In this document: positions 1 to 7,374 of the stretch, in pieces | How positions within the stretch are numbered: position 1 is the first letter of the stretch | How the letters are laid out: every line of letters starts with the position of its first letter | Source: Streptomyces dioscori | Lineage (GTDB): Bacteria; Actinomycetota; Actinomycetes; Streptomycetales; Streptomycetaceae | DNA: 64,000 nucleotides | Reading direction: 5' to 3' | NCBI RefSeq assembly: GCF_003024195.1 | Contig: NZ_KZ679046.1 | Location: 248,001-312,000, forward strand | Position numbers and translations under genes: made by a program | The notes under the pieces: model-generated | What the model was told of the DNA's origin: nothing | Seen by the model: the letters and a program-made list of their open reading frames with translations, nothing else | Database searches by the model: none

Positions 1-205
1 GGGGCGCGCGTCCGGCACCGGTGGCGGTGCCGGACGCGGCCGTCTCCGCGGTGCCGGCAGCGGTCATGCCCGCGGTGTCGGCCGCAGGGTCGTCCAGGGC
101 GCCGGCGGCGGAGGTGCCCGGGGTGTCGGCCGCGGCGACGTCCGCTGTGGTGTCCGCGGAGGCGCCCGCAGTGGTGTCCGCGGTCGTGGGTTCTTCTCGG
201 GGCAT
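1..205 (-). CDS. ABC transporter permease, DppC/OppC position (5' part only)
   Basis: Only the first 68 codons are in the window; the gene runs off the left edge. What is visible is a low-complexity, Ala/Thr/Gly/Asp-rich cytoplasmic leader with no membrane segment yet. The assignment as the second permease rests on position: it follows a substrate-binding protein and a DppB-like permease in the order usual for oligopeptide-type importers. I chose the ATG at 205 because GAAGGA lies 6 bases upstream. An in-frame GTG at 223 overlaps the stop of the upstream permease as GTGA and would add six residues. The long repetitive leader is unusual for DppC proteins. A different product cannot be excluded without the rest of the gene. 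Confidence 0.6.
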   Translation of the reverse strand, partial: MPREEPTTADTTAGASADTTADVAAADTPGTSAAGALDDPAADTAGMTAAGTAETAASGTATGAGRAP

Positions 206-219
206 GGTGCTTCCTTCGC

Positions 220-1149
220 TCACGCCGGCACCGCCAGTCGCACACGGGGGTCGGTCAGCGCGTGACAGACGTCGACCAGGATGTTGAGCGCGAAGATCGT
301 CACGGCGGTGAGGAGCACGGCCGCCTGGAGGACCGCGAAGTCGCGCTGGAGGATGGAGTCGATCATGAGTTTGCCGATGCCCGGCCAGCCGAAGATCGTC
401 TCGACGATCACCGCGCCGTTGACCAGACCGACCGCGAGGTCGCCGGCCACGGTCAGCACCGGCGTCACCGCGTTGCGCAGGGCGTGCCCGAAGATCACCC
501 GCTGAGGCGTGGCGCCCTTGCTGCGGGCGATCTTCACGTAGGGGGCGGAGAGCGCGGTGACCATGCTGCCGCGTACCACCTGGACCAGTACGCCGAAGGG
601 GCGGATCAGCAGGGTGGCGACGGGCAGGATCCAGATCTCGGGTCCGCCGAGGGTGCCGGAGGTCGGCAGCCAGCCGAGGCTCACCCCGAAGACGAGGACG
701 CCCATGATGGCGAACCAGAAGTCGGGGATGCTGGCGGCCGTCATCGACAGCAGGCTGGCGATCCGGTCGACGAGCGAGTTGGGGCGGTAGGCGGCGAGGC
801 TGCCGACCAGCAGCGCTCCGGTGATCGCGAGCAGCATGGTCACCCCGGCGAGCTGCAGGGTGACGGGGAAGGCGTCGAGCACCATCTCGGTCGCGGGCTG
901 CCCGGTCCGCAGCGAGGTGCCGAAGTCCAGGTGGGCCGCGTCGACGAGGTAGTTCCACAGCTGCGCCGGGATCGACAGGTCGAAGCCCTGGGCGGCGGAG
1001 AACTCGGCGCGCTGCTCGGCGGTGGCGCTCAGGGGGAGGTAGAGGTCGACCGGATTGCCGGTCATCCGGGCCAGGAAGAAGACGCCCAGCACCACACAGA
1101 AGAGCGGGATGGCGCTGGAGATCATGCGTTTGCGCAGGAAGGGGATCAT
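220..1149 (-). CDS. ABC transporter permease, DppB/OppB family
   Basis: This 309-residue inner-membrane permease belongs to the peptide/nickel (oligopeptide-type) ABC family. It starts with a short cytoplasmic stretch and a membrane helix near residues 10-28, followed by several further hydrophobic segments. The cytoplasmic EAA-like loop that contacts the ATPase is visible around residues 205-225 (ARSKGATPQRVIFGHALRN), and the typical ETIFGWPGIGKL segment lies near 250. Length is normal for DppB. The ATG is one base after the stop of the binding-protein gene, with GAAGGA 7 bases upstream, so the genes are co-translated. Because sugar-diacid genes lie divergently next to it, the substrate could be a sugar acid or oligosaccharide rather than a peptide; that is inference. 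Confidence 0.9.
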   Translation of the reverse strand: MIPFLRKRMISSAIPLFCVVLGVFFLARMTGNPVDLYLPLSATAEQRAEFSAAQGFDLSIPAQLWNYLVDAAHLDFGTSLRTGQPATEMVLDAFPVTLQLAGVTMLLAITGALLVGSLAAYRPNSLVDRIASLLSMTAASIPDFWFAIMGVLVFGVSLGWLPTSGTLGGPEIWILPVATLLIRPFGVLVQVVRGSMVTALSAPYVKIARSKGATPQRVIFGHALRNAVTPVLTVAGDLAVGLVNGAVIVETIFGWPGIGKLMIDSILQRDFAVLQAAVLLTAVTIFALNILVDVCHALTDPRVRLAVPA

Positions 1150-1150
1150 G

Positions 1151-2740
1151 TCAGTCCTTCGCCCCCTCGGCGGGACCGACCTCGGCCAGCCGCATTTCGT
1201 CGCCGGTGGCGGAGTTCGGTTCGTACCGGATCGACGGTGACAGCCCGAGCAGTCCGCTCATGTGGGCGATGTGGGTGTACTGGACGACGGTGTCGTTCTG
1301 GTCGGCGAGCAGCTCGGCGAAGGCCTGCTGGCGCTTGTCGCCGGACAGCAGGCCCGCGTCGGCGATGCGCCGGTCGAGTTCCTTGCTTCCGAAGGTGGAC
1401 TGCGGGCCGTCGCTGAGCAGGTACTGGCTGGCGGTGAAGGCCGCGTCACCGGCCTGGTTGCCGTGCATGATCAGCAGGGCGATGGGTCCGACGTTCTTCG
1501 GCAGCGGCCTCAGCTGGTACTGGAGCTGGGTGGCGGTGTCGGCCATACGCACCTTGACGCTCAGCCCGATCTCCTTCATCTGGTACTGCAGGGCCTCCGC
1601 GGTCTCCGAGACCCCGGAGAACATGCCGTTGCGGGCGACCAGGGTGATGGTGCGGCCGGTGGGTACGCCGTCGGCCTTCGCCTCCTTCACCAGGGCGCGG
1701 GCCTCGTCCACGTTCTGGCGGGTCGGCTCGATCGCGTCGCTGTGTCCGACCACTCCGGGCGGTACGAGCTGGCCCGCGGGTTCGGCCAGTCCGCCGAGCA
1801 GCGCGTCGATGATGCCCTGGCGGTCGACGGCCAGGTCGATGGCCCGGCGCACGCGCACATCGTCGAGCGGCGCCTCGCGGCCGTCCAGCCGCAGCGCGGT
1901 CGTCTCGTTGTTGGGATAGGAGGCGGTCGTGTCCTTCTCCGCCTCCATCGAGTCGAGCGCGACGGCGATCTCCGCCTCGTCCTTGTCGATCATCGCGGCC
2001 CGGACACTCGCGTCGCTGCGCCAGACGTAACGGGCCCGGGGAAAGGCGGGAGCCTTGCCCCAGTAGTCGTCGTAGCGGCTGAGGGAGATCGCGGTACCGG
2101 CCTGCCACGAGCGCACGGCGTACGGGCCGGTCCCGATCGGGACACGCACCTTCGCCTCGGTGCTGGTGGAGCGCGGCACGATCTCCACGAAGCTCAGGCG
2201 CAGCGGCAGGATCGGGTCGGGCTCGGGCGTGGTGACGGTCAGCCGGTTGTCGTCGACCGCCTTCACCTTCAGGTCGTCGTCGCCGAAGACATAGCCCTCG
2301 ACGTTGCAGGCGAGGTCGGAGTTGACCGCCCGGTCGATGGAGAACGCGGCGTCCTTCGCGGTGAACGGTTCACCGTTCTGGAAGGTCACCCCGCTGCGGG
2401 TGTCGAAGGTCCAGGTGCGTGGCCCGGTCTGCTTCCAGCCGGTCGCGAGCAGCGGGTGCAGTTCGCCGGAGTCGGGGTCGCGTTCGACGAGCGGTTCGGT
2501 GATGTTGGACCGGACGACGACGCCGGTACTGGTCAGGGATGCCTCACAGGGCTCCAGCGTCGGTGGTTCCTGGGTGAGCACCACGCGCAGGGTGCGGCCG
2601 TCGGCCTCGCCGGCGTCACCGCCGGCGCTGTTGGCCACGGCACAGCCACTGGACACCAGCACCGTGCCCGCCAGCAGCAGGGCGGTCGTCGTGCGGGGCC
2701 GCCGTCGGCCGGGCGGAAGGGAGGAAACGGGGGACTTCAT
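1151..2740 (-). CDS. Extracellular solute-binding lipoprotein, family 5 (oligopeptide type)
   Basis: The product is a lipoprotein of about 529 residues that would capture substrate outside the membrane for the two permeases encoded after it. The N-terminus has Arg residues (GRRRPRTTT), a hydrophobic core and a lipobox (LVSSGC) with the acylated Cys near residue 33. The mature part shows the family-5 opening, with TLRVVLTQEPPTLEPC and a later TGPYAVRSWQAG segment. I chose the ATG at 2740 because it gives a normal lipoprotein signal; an in-frame ATG at 2776 would add 12 residues before it. It is the first gene of the operon and is divergent from the hydroxyacid dehydrogenase at 3000, so the 259-base gap between them should hold both promoters. 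Confidence 0.88.
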   Translation of the reverse strand: MKSPVSSLPPGRRRPRTTTALLLAGTVLVSSGCAVANSAGGDAGEADGRTLRVVLTQEPPTLEPCEASLTSTGVVVRSNITEPLVERDPDSGELHPLLATGWKQTGPRTWTFDTRSGVTFQNGEPFTAKDAAFSIDRAVNSDLACNVEGYVFGDDDLKVKAVDDNRLTVTTPEPDPILPLRLSFVEIVPRSTSTEAKVRVPIGTGPYAVRSWQAGTAISLSRYDDYWGKAPAFPRARYVWRSDASVRAAMIDKDEAEIAVALDSMEAEKDTTASYPNNETTALRLDGREAPLDDVRVRRAIDLAVDRQGIIDALLGGLAEPAGQLVPPGVVGHSDAIEPTRQNVDEARALVKEAKADGVPTGRTITLVARNGMFSGVSETAEALQYQMKEIGLSVKVRMADTATQLQYQLRPLPKNVGPIALLIMHGNQAGDAAFTASQYLLSDGPQSTFGSKELDRRIADAGLLSGDKRQQAFAELLADQNDTVVQYTHIAHMSGLLGLSPSIRYEPNSATGDEMRLAEVGPAEGAKD

Positions 2741-2999
2741 CGTCGGCGTATCTCCGGGGGAGTGCTGATGTGTCACGTTCCGAGTTCGGGCCGACCTCCT
2801 GAGCTGTTTACACTTACGTACTCGGTCCGCATCTGTGAACGCCGAAGCTAAACCGGTGCCGTGGCAGCGTCAAGGGATGCGCGTCGACGGATCTGCGACC
2901 GTCACCGCCCGCTGCCGGGCGATCACCGTCCGGCCCGACCGCTCCGGTGTCCTGGACCTCGCACGTCACCGAACCTTCTGCTCTGACGGGAGTACCACC
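2741..2999. promoter_or_regulatory. Divergent intergenic promoter region
   Basis: This gap separates the ABC importer operon (minus) from the hydroxyacid dehydrogenase (plus) and must contain both promoters. The stretch 2809-2860 is locally AT-richer and includes a TTTACACTTACGTAC segment and AGCTAAACCGG. I cannot assign -35/-10 pairs with confidence. The plus-strand gene has a ribosome-binding site GACGGGAG just before its ATG at 3000. Confidence 0.45.
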
Positions 3000-3980
3000 A
3001 TGTCCCACCCCGCCGCCCCCGACGACCTGGCCGCTCCGGCCGCCCCCGGCACCGTCCTCCAGGTGTCCCCGCTGCTCCCCGCCCTGGAGAAGGCGCTGGC
3101 CGAGCGGCACCGCACCGTGCGGCTGCACGAACTGCCCGACCCCGCGGCCTACCTGCGCGAGGAGGCCGGCGAGGTGGTGGCCGCGGTCACCAGCGCGCGG
3201 TTCGGCGTCGCCAACTCCCTCATTGACGCGCTGCCGAGGCTGGGCGCGATCGTCCACTTCGGCGTCGGCTACGAGACCACGGACGTGGCCCACGCCAGGG
3301 CGCGCGGCATCGACGTCAGCAACACCCCCGACGTGCTGAACGACTGCGTGGCCGACCTCGCCGTCGGCGGCCTGATCGACGTCATGCGCGAACTGTCGGC
3401 CGCCGACCGGTACGTACGGGCCGGTAAGTGGAGCGCGGCGCCCTACCCGCTGACCTCCCGGGTGAGCGGGAAGCGTGTGGGCATCCTCGGCCTCGGCCGG
3501 ATCGGCCGGGCCGTCGCGCGCCGCCTCGAAGGCTTCGGCACGGACATCGCGTACTGCTCGCGGACCCCGGTCGCCGACGTCCCCTACCGCCACCTCCCGA
3601 GCGCGCGGGAGCTGGCCGCCGCGTGCGACGCGCTCGTCGTCACGGTCGCGGGCGGGGCCGGTACCCGGGGCCTGGTCTCGGCGGAGGTGCTCGACGCGCT
3701 CGGCCCCCGGGGTTTCCTGGTCAACGTCGCGCGCGGCAGCGTCGTCGACGAACCCGCCCTGGTCGCGGCGGTGCGCGAGGGGCGGATCGCCGGTGCGGCG
3801 CTCGACGTCTTCGCCGACGAGCCGAACGTGCCGCGGGCGCTGCTGGAGTCGGACCGGGTGCTCCTGCTGCCTCACGTGGCCAGCGGGACGCACGAGACAC
3901 GGCAGGCGATGGCCGACCTGGTTCTGGACAACGTCGGGCGGTTCATGGCGGAGGGGGTCCTGCTCACCCCGGTTCCGTGA
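3000..3980 (+). CDS. D-2-hydroxyacid dehydrogenase (glyoxylate/hydroxypyruvate reductase-like)
   Basis: This 326-residue cytoplasmic NAD(P)-dependent oxidoreductase would interconvert a 2-oxoacid and a D-2-hydroxyacid. The nucleotide-binding motif GLGRIGRAVARR lies around residue 160. The catalytic Arg is in NVARGSVVDE, the Glu in DVFADEP and the His in LLPHVASGTHE, so the full triad is present. The reading frame is open back to 2835, but the ATG at 3000 has a good ribosome-binding site (GACGGGAG) and gives the usual length, whereas the upstream codons look non-coding. It opens the aldarate cluster and may handle short 2-oxo or hydroxy acids made from sugar diacids; the exact substrate is unknown. 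Confidence 0.88.
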   Translation: MSHPAAPDDLAAPAAPGTVLQVSPLLPALEKALAERHRTVRLHELPDPAAYLREEAGEVVAAVTSARFGVANSLIDALPRLGAIVHFGVGYETTDVAHARARGIDVSNTPDVLNDCVADLAVGGLIDVMRELSAADRYVRAGKWSAAPYPLTSRVSGKRVGILGLGRIGRAVARRLEGFGTDIAYCSRTPVADVPYRHLPSARELAAACDALVVTVAGGAGTRGLVSAEVLDALGPRGFLVNVARGSVVDEPALVAAVREGRIAGAALDVFADEPNVPRALLESDRVLLLPHVASGTHETRQAMADLVLDNVGRFMAEGVLLTPVP

Positions 3981-3987
3981 TCAGCCA

Positions 3988-4017
3988 TTGACAGCGATGA
4001 GGATGGCTGTCTACAAA
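3988..4017 (+). promoter_or_regulatory. Predicted vegetative promoter of the aldarate genes
   Basis: A perfect -35 hexamer TTGACA at 3988-3993 is followed after 18 bases by TACAAA at 4012-4017, a 4/6 match to the -10 consensus. It sits just after the stop of the first dehydrogenase and 34 bases before the chosen start of the dehydratase. Transcription would begin near 4024, inside the direct repeat described next. Confidence 0.55.
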
Positions 4018-4044
4018 TGAGAACGCGGACTACATATGAGGACG
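4011..4044 (+). promoter_or_regulatory. Tandem direct-repeat operator overlapping the promoter
   Basis: Two 15-base units, CTACAAATGAGAACG (4011-4025) and CTACATATGAGGACG (4030-4044), match at 13 of 15 positions and are 19 bases apart, close to two helical turns. They cover the -10 box, the start point and the region just before the start codon, a position expected for a repressor site. The second unit also supplies the GAGGA ribosome-binding site. The cognate regulator is not obvious in this window. Confidence 0.5.
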
Positions 4045-4050
4045 GCATTC

Positions 4051-5325
4051 ATGGCTAGGAACGCAGCACGCATCGCCGACGTCACCGTGACCCCCGTGGC
4101 CTTCAAGGACTACCCACTGCTCAACACGGTCGGGGTGCACGAGCCCTACGCGCTGCGCACGATCGTCGAGCTGACCACCGAGTCCGGTGTCACCGGCATC
4201 GGCGAGACCTACGGCGGCACGGTCCACCTGGAACGGCTGCGCCGCGCCGCCGACGAACTGACCGGCCTGGACGTCTGGAACCTCAACGACCTGATCGCCC
4301 GCACCACACGCGCGCTGGGGGAGGACACCTCCGGCGGCGACGGCATGTCCGGGATGGTCACCGGCAGCAGCGCCGTGGACCGGGTCATGTCACCCTTCGA
4401 CGTCGCCTGTCTGGACATCCAGGGCAAGCTGCTCGGCAGGCCGGTCAGTGACCTGCTGGGCGGCGCCGTCCGCCCCTCGGTGCCCTACAGCGCCTACCTC
4501 TTCTACAAGTGGGCCGCACACCCCGGACAGCCCGACGACGACTGGGGCGCCGCCCTCGACCCGGCGGGCCTCGTCGACCAGGCCCGCCGCATGATCGACG
4601 CGTACGGCTTCTCCTCCATCAAGCTCAAGGGCGGCGTCTTCCCGCCGGACGAGGAGATCGCGGCGGTCAAGGCCCTGCGCAAGGCCTTCCCCGACCTGCC
4701 GCTGCGCCTCGACCCCAACGCGGCCTGGAGCACGGAGACCTCGCTGCACGTCGCCCGCGAGCTGGACGGCGACCTGCAGTACCTGGAGGACCCCACCGAG
4801 GGCATCGACGGCATGGCGGCCGTCGCCGCGGGGACACAAACACCCCTGGCGACCAACATGTGCGTCGTCTCCTTCGACGACCTCGCCCCGGCCGTGGCCC
4901 GCGGCTCCGTGGGCATCGTCCTGTCCGACCACCACTTCTGGGGCGGGCTGCGGCGCGGCCTCCAGCTCTCCGCGATCTGCGACACCTTCGGCCTCGGCCT
5001 GTCGATGCACTCCAACTCGCACCTCGGCATCAGCCTCGCCGCGATGACCCATCTCGCGGCGGCCACCCCGCGCCTCACCTACGCCTGCGACACGCACACG
5101 CCCTGGAAGCAGCCGGACGAGGACGTCGTGGACACCGGGGTCCTGAAGTTCACCGAGGGCCGCGTCACCGTACCCACCGCTCCGGGCCTCGGTGTGGAGC
5201 TGGACCGGGACGCGCTCGCCAGGCTCCACCGGCAGTACCTCGACTGCGGACTGCGCGACCGCGACGACACCGGCTACATGCGCACCGTGGACCCCTCCTT
5301 CTCGACCAAGACCCCCCGGTGGTGA
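4051..5325 (+). CDS. Glucarate/galactarate dehydratase-like enolase-superfamily enzyme
   Basis: The 424-residue product should dehydrate a hexarate such as D-glucarate to 5-dehydro-4-deoxyglucarate. Enolase-superfamily landmarks are in order: KLK at residues 191-193, metal ligands in RLDPNAAW (Asp221, Asn223), YLEDP (Glu246) and ATNMC (Asn269), Asp293 in SDHHFWGG, and the catalytic His in MHSNSHLGIS near 320. The KxK pair plus the D/H pair and the HSNSHLG signature are typical of glucarate dehydratases. I chose ATG 4051 because GAGGA sits 7 bases upstream; an ATG at 4036 would add five residues. It lies upstream of a dehydratase that uses the predicted product, which supports the role. Whether D-glucarate or galactarate is preferred cannot be read from the sequence. 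Confidence 0.88.
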   Translation: MARNAARIADVTVTPVAFKDYPLLNTVGVHEPYALRTIVELTTESGVTGIGETYGGTVHLERLRRAADELTGLDVWNLNDLIARTTRALGEDTSGGDGMSGMVTGSSAVDRVMSPFDVACLDIQGKLLGRPVSDLLGGAVRPSVPYSAYLFYKWAAHPGQPDDDWGAALDPAGLVDQARRMIDAYGFSSIKLKGGVFPPDEEIAAVKALRKAFPDLPLRLDPNAAWSTETSLHVARELDGDLQYLEDPTEGIDGMAAVAAGTQTPLATNMCVVSFDDLAPAVARGSVGIVLSDHHFWGGLRRGLQLSAICDTFGLGLSMHSNSHLGISLAAMTHLAAATPRLTYACDTHTPWKQPDEDVVDTGVLKFTEGRVTVPTAPGLGVELDRDALARLHRQYLDCGLRDRDDTGYMRTVDPSFSTKTPRW

Positions 5326-5332
5326 CCCGCCC

Positions 5333-6319
5333 GTGCACATCATGCTCAACCACCGCATCCTGAGCCGCTTCCACGAACCCCTCAAGGCCCGCGCGCAGGG
5401 CCCGCACACCTGGCTGGAGTCCTTCGACTGGACCCCGGAACGGATCTCCGAAGCCATCACCGGAGTCGAGGTGTTCGTCGGTTCCCACCTGCGCGCCGAG
5501 GACGCCCGGCGCGCCGGACGGCTGCGGCTCGTCCATGTCGTCGGCGCCGGCTACGACGGCATCGCGCTGGACGCGCTCGGCCCGCAGGTGTCGGTCACCA
5601 CCACCCACCACCACGGCCGTTCCATCGCCGAGCACGTCCTCATGTCCGTCATGATGCTGTCCCGCGACGTCCTGGGCGCCGACCGCGCACTGCGGGCCGG
5701 ACAGTGGCGCAACGTGGCCGTCGACCCGCAGCTACCGTTCGGGACGACGCTGGAGGGCCGCCGGGTCGGCATCATCGGCTTCGGCGAGACCGGCACCGAG
5801 GTCGCCCGCCTCTGCCAGGCGGTCGGAATGCGCGTACGTGCCGTGCGGCGCGACCCCTCAGCGCCGGTCCCGCAGGACCTCCGGACCGACTGGATCGGCG
5901 GCAACGACCGGCTGCCCGACCTGCTGGCCGAGTCCGACGTCGTCGTGGTCACCGTTCCCCTCGGCCCCGCCACCCGCGGGCTGATCGGCCCCGCCGAACT
6001 GGCGGCCATGGGACCGGGAGCCCTGCTGGTCAACGTGGCCCGCGGACCGGTCGTCCAGGAGGACGCGCTGTACGAGGCCCTCGACACGGGTGTCATCGCC
6101 GGTGCCGCACTGGACGTGTGGTGGTCGGGCCCGCCCCAGGCGCCCAGCAGGCTGCCGTTCCACGACCTGCCCAACGTGCTGATGACCCCGCACCACTCGG
6201 GCCACACCACCGACACCTTCGCCGCCCGCGCGCTGGAGATCGCCGACAACATCAACCGCCTGGAGCAGGGCCGCCCGCTCACCAACGTGGTGCGCGCGGG
6301 CGCCGCCACGGCCACCTGA
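5333..6319 (+). CDS. D-2-hydroxyacid dehydrogenase, variant active site
   Basis: This second NAD-dependent 2-hydroxyacid dehydrogenase (about 328 residues) lies between the two dehydratases. The dinucleotide-binding motif GIIGFGETGTEVARL is near residue 145. The substrate-binding Arg is kept in NVARGPVVQED and a His is present in TPHHSGHT, but the segment that normally carries the catalytic Glu (DVFxxEP) reads DVWWSGP, so that Glu is missing. Some subfamilies related to phosphonate dehydrogenase also diverge here. The start is uncertain: the GTG at 5333 has GGTGG 9 bases upstream, and the ATG at 5342 would be three codons shorter. The gene begins 7 bases after the enolase stop, so it is in the same operon. 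Its substrate is unknown. Confidence 0.82.
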   Translation: MHIMLNHRILSRFHEPLKARAQGPHTWLESFDWTPERISEAITGVEVFVGSHLRAEDARRAGRLRLVHVVGAGYDGIALDALGPQVSVTTTHHHGRSIAEHVLMSVMMLSRDVLGADRALRAGQWRNVAVDPQLPFGTTLEGRRVGIIGFGETGTEVARLCQAVGMRVRAVRRDPSAPVPQDLRTDWIGGNDRLPDLLAESDVVVVTVPLGPATRGLIGPAELAAMGPGALLVNVARGPVVQEDALYEALDTGVIAGAALDVWWSGPPQAPSRLPFHDLPNVLMTPHHSGHTTDTFAARALEIADNINRLEQGRPLTNVVRAGAATAT

Positions 6320-6396
6320 CCCGGCACCCGCGCCCTCACCCCCGGCCGTCCCACCCCCGCCCTCTCGCCCCACTGCCCCAGGAGTTGAAGACCCCC

Positions 6397-7308
6397 ATGC
6401 TCGAAGGTGTCCTCTTTTTCCCCGTCACCCCCTTCACCGATGCCGGTGAGGTCGACCTGACCGCCCTGCACCAGCACGTCTCGGCAGGAGCCGCCGCCGG
6501 CCCCGGCGGCGTGTTCGTCGCCTGCGGCACCGGCGAGTTCCACGCCCTGGACGTCGAGGAGTTCACCGCCGTCGTACGGACCGCCGTCGACGCGGTGGCC
6601 GGACGGGTCCCCGTGTACGCCGGGGCCGGCGGCGCGCTCGGACTGGCCCGCCGCTTCGCCCGTGCCGCCGCAGAGGCCGGCGCGGACGGCCTGCTGCTCA
6701 TGCCTCCCTACCTCGTCGACTCGCCCGCCGAGGGCCTGGTCGCGTACGTCCGCGCGGTCGCCGAGGAGACCGCCCTGCCGGTGATCGTCTACAACCGGGG
6801 CAACGCGCGCTTCGACGAGCGCACCGCCTCGGACGTGGCCCGACTGCCCACGGTGACCGGCTTCAAGGACGGCACCGGCGACCTCGATCTCGTCGCCCGG
6901 ATCATTCCCGCCGTACGTGAGTCGCTGAGCGCGTCCGGCAAGGAGTTCCAGTTCTTCAACGGCATGCCCACCGCCGAGGCGAGCCAGCCCGCCTACCGCG
7001 CCCTGGGCGTGAAGCTGTACTCCTCGGCCGCGTTCGCCTTCGCCCCCGACATCTCCCTCGCCTTCCACCGCGCGGTGGAAGAGGACGACACCCAGCGCGT
7101 CGACGCACTGCAGCGGGCCTTCTTCCACCCCCTCGTCAGGCTCCGCAAGAGGGTCCCCGGCTACGCGGTGGCCCTGGTGAAGGCAGGCGTGACCCTGGAG
7201 GGCAACAAGGCGGGACCGGTCCGCCCGCCCCTGACCTCCCTCGGCGCGGCGGAGATCGAGGAGCTGGCGGCCATCATCGCCGAGGGGCGCGCCGTACTCG
7301 CCTCCTGA
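6397..7308 (+). CDS. kdgD: 5-dehydro-4-deoxyglucarate dehydratase
   Basis: This 303-residue class I aldolase-fold enzyme converts 5-dehydro-4-deoxy-D-glucarate to 2,5-dioxopentanoate (alpha-ketoglutarate semialdehyde) with loss of water and CO2. The Schiff-base Lys is Lys157 in GFKDGTGD. The conserved Tyr is Tyr132 in VIVYNRGN, and the GTGEF loop at 44-48 replaces the GTT loop of plain dihydrodipicolinate synthases, as in this subfamily. The start is the ATG at 6397 with AGGAG upstream. With the enolase-family dehydratase it forms a two-step hexarate pathway. The next enzyme, a ketoglutarate semialdehyde dehydrogenase, is not adjacent; the aldehyde dehydrogenase at 31602 looks more like a succinate semialdehyde enzyme. 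Confidence 0.92.
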   Translation: MLEGVLFFPVTPFTDAGEVDLTALHQHVSAGAAAGPGGVFVACGTGEFHALDVEEFTAVVRTAVDAVAGRVPVYAGAGGALGLARRFARAAAEAGADGLLLMPPYLVDSPAEGLVAYVRAVAEETALPVIVYNRGNARFDERTASDVARLPTVTGFKDGTGDLDLVARIIPAVRESLSASGKEFQFFNGMPTAEASQPAYRALGVKLYSSAAFAFAPDISLAFHRAVEEDDTQRVDALQRAFFHPLVRLRKRVPGYAVALVKAGVTLEGNKAGPVRPPLTSLGAAEIEELAAIIAEGRAVLAS

Positions 7309-7346
7309 GATGTTCATACGAGGTCCATGGGAGGGCCGTAGGAGGT

Positions 7347-7374
7347 CCGTCGGGCGGGGTCACTCGCCCGACGG
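7347..7374. terminator. Bidirectional terminator between convergent genes
   Basis: A 10-base-pair stem CCGTCGGGCG / CGCCCGACGG with an 8-base loop lies between the convergent dehydratase and GH43 genes. Its right half overlaps the last codons of the GH43 gene, whose stop is at 7360-7362. No U-tract follows, as is usual for Streptomyces. Confidence 0.55.

Noticed and set aside
262..1416. Long plus-strand open frame over the permease gene
   Set aside because: Its translation is Asp/Gly/Arg/Gln-rich with no domain, and it is antisense to a clear DppB permease and the end of the binding-protein gene. It is a GC-rich shadow frame.
4390..5460. Minus-strand 356-codon open frame over the enolase-type gene
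   Set aside because: It is antisense to a protein with a full set of catalytic motifs, and its product is low-complexity Val/Gly/Arg.
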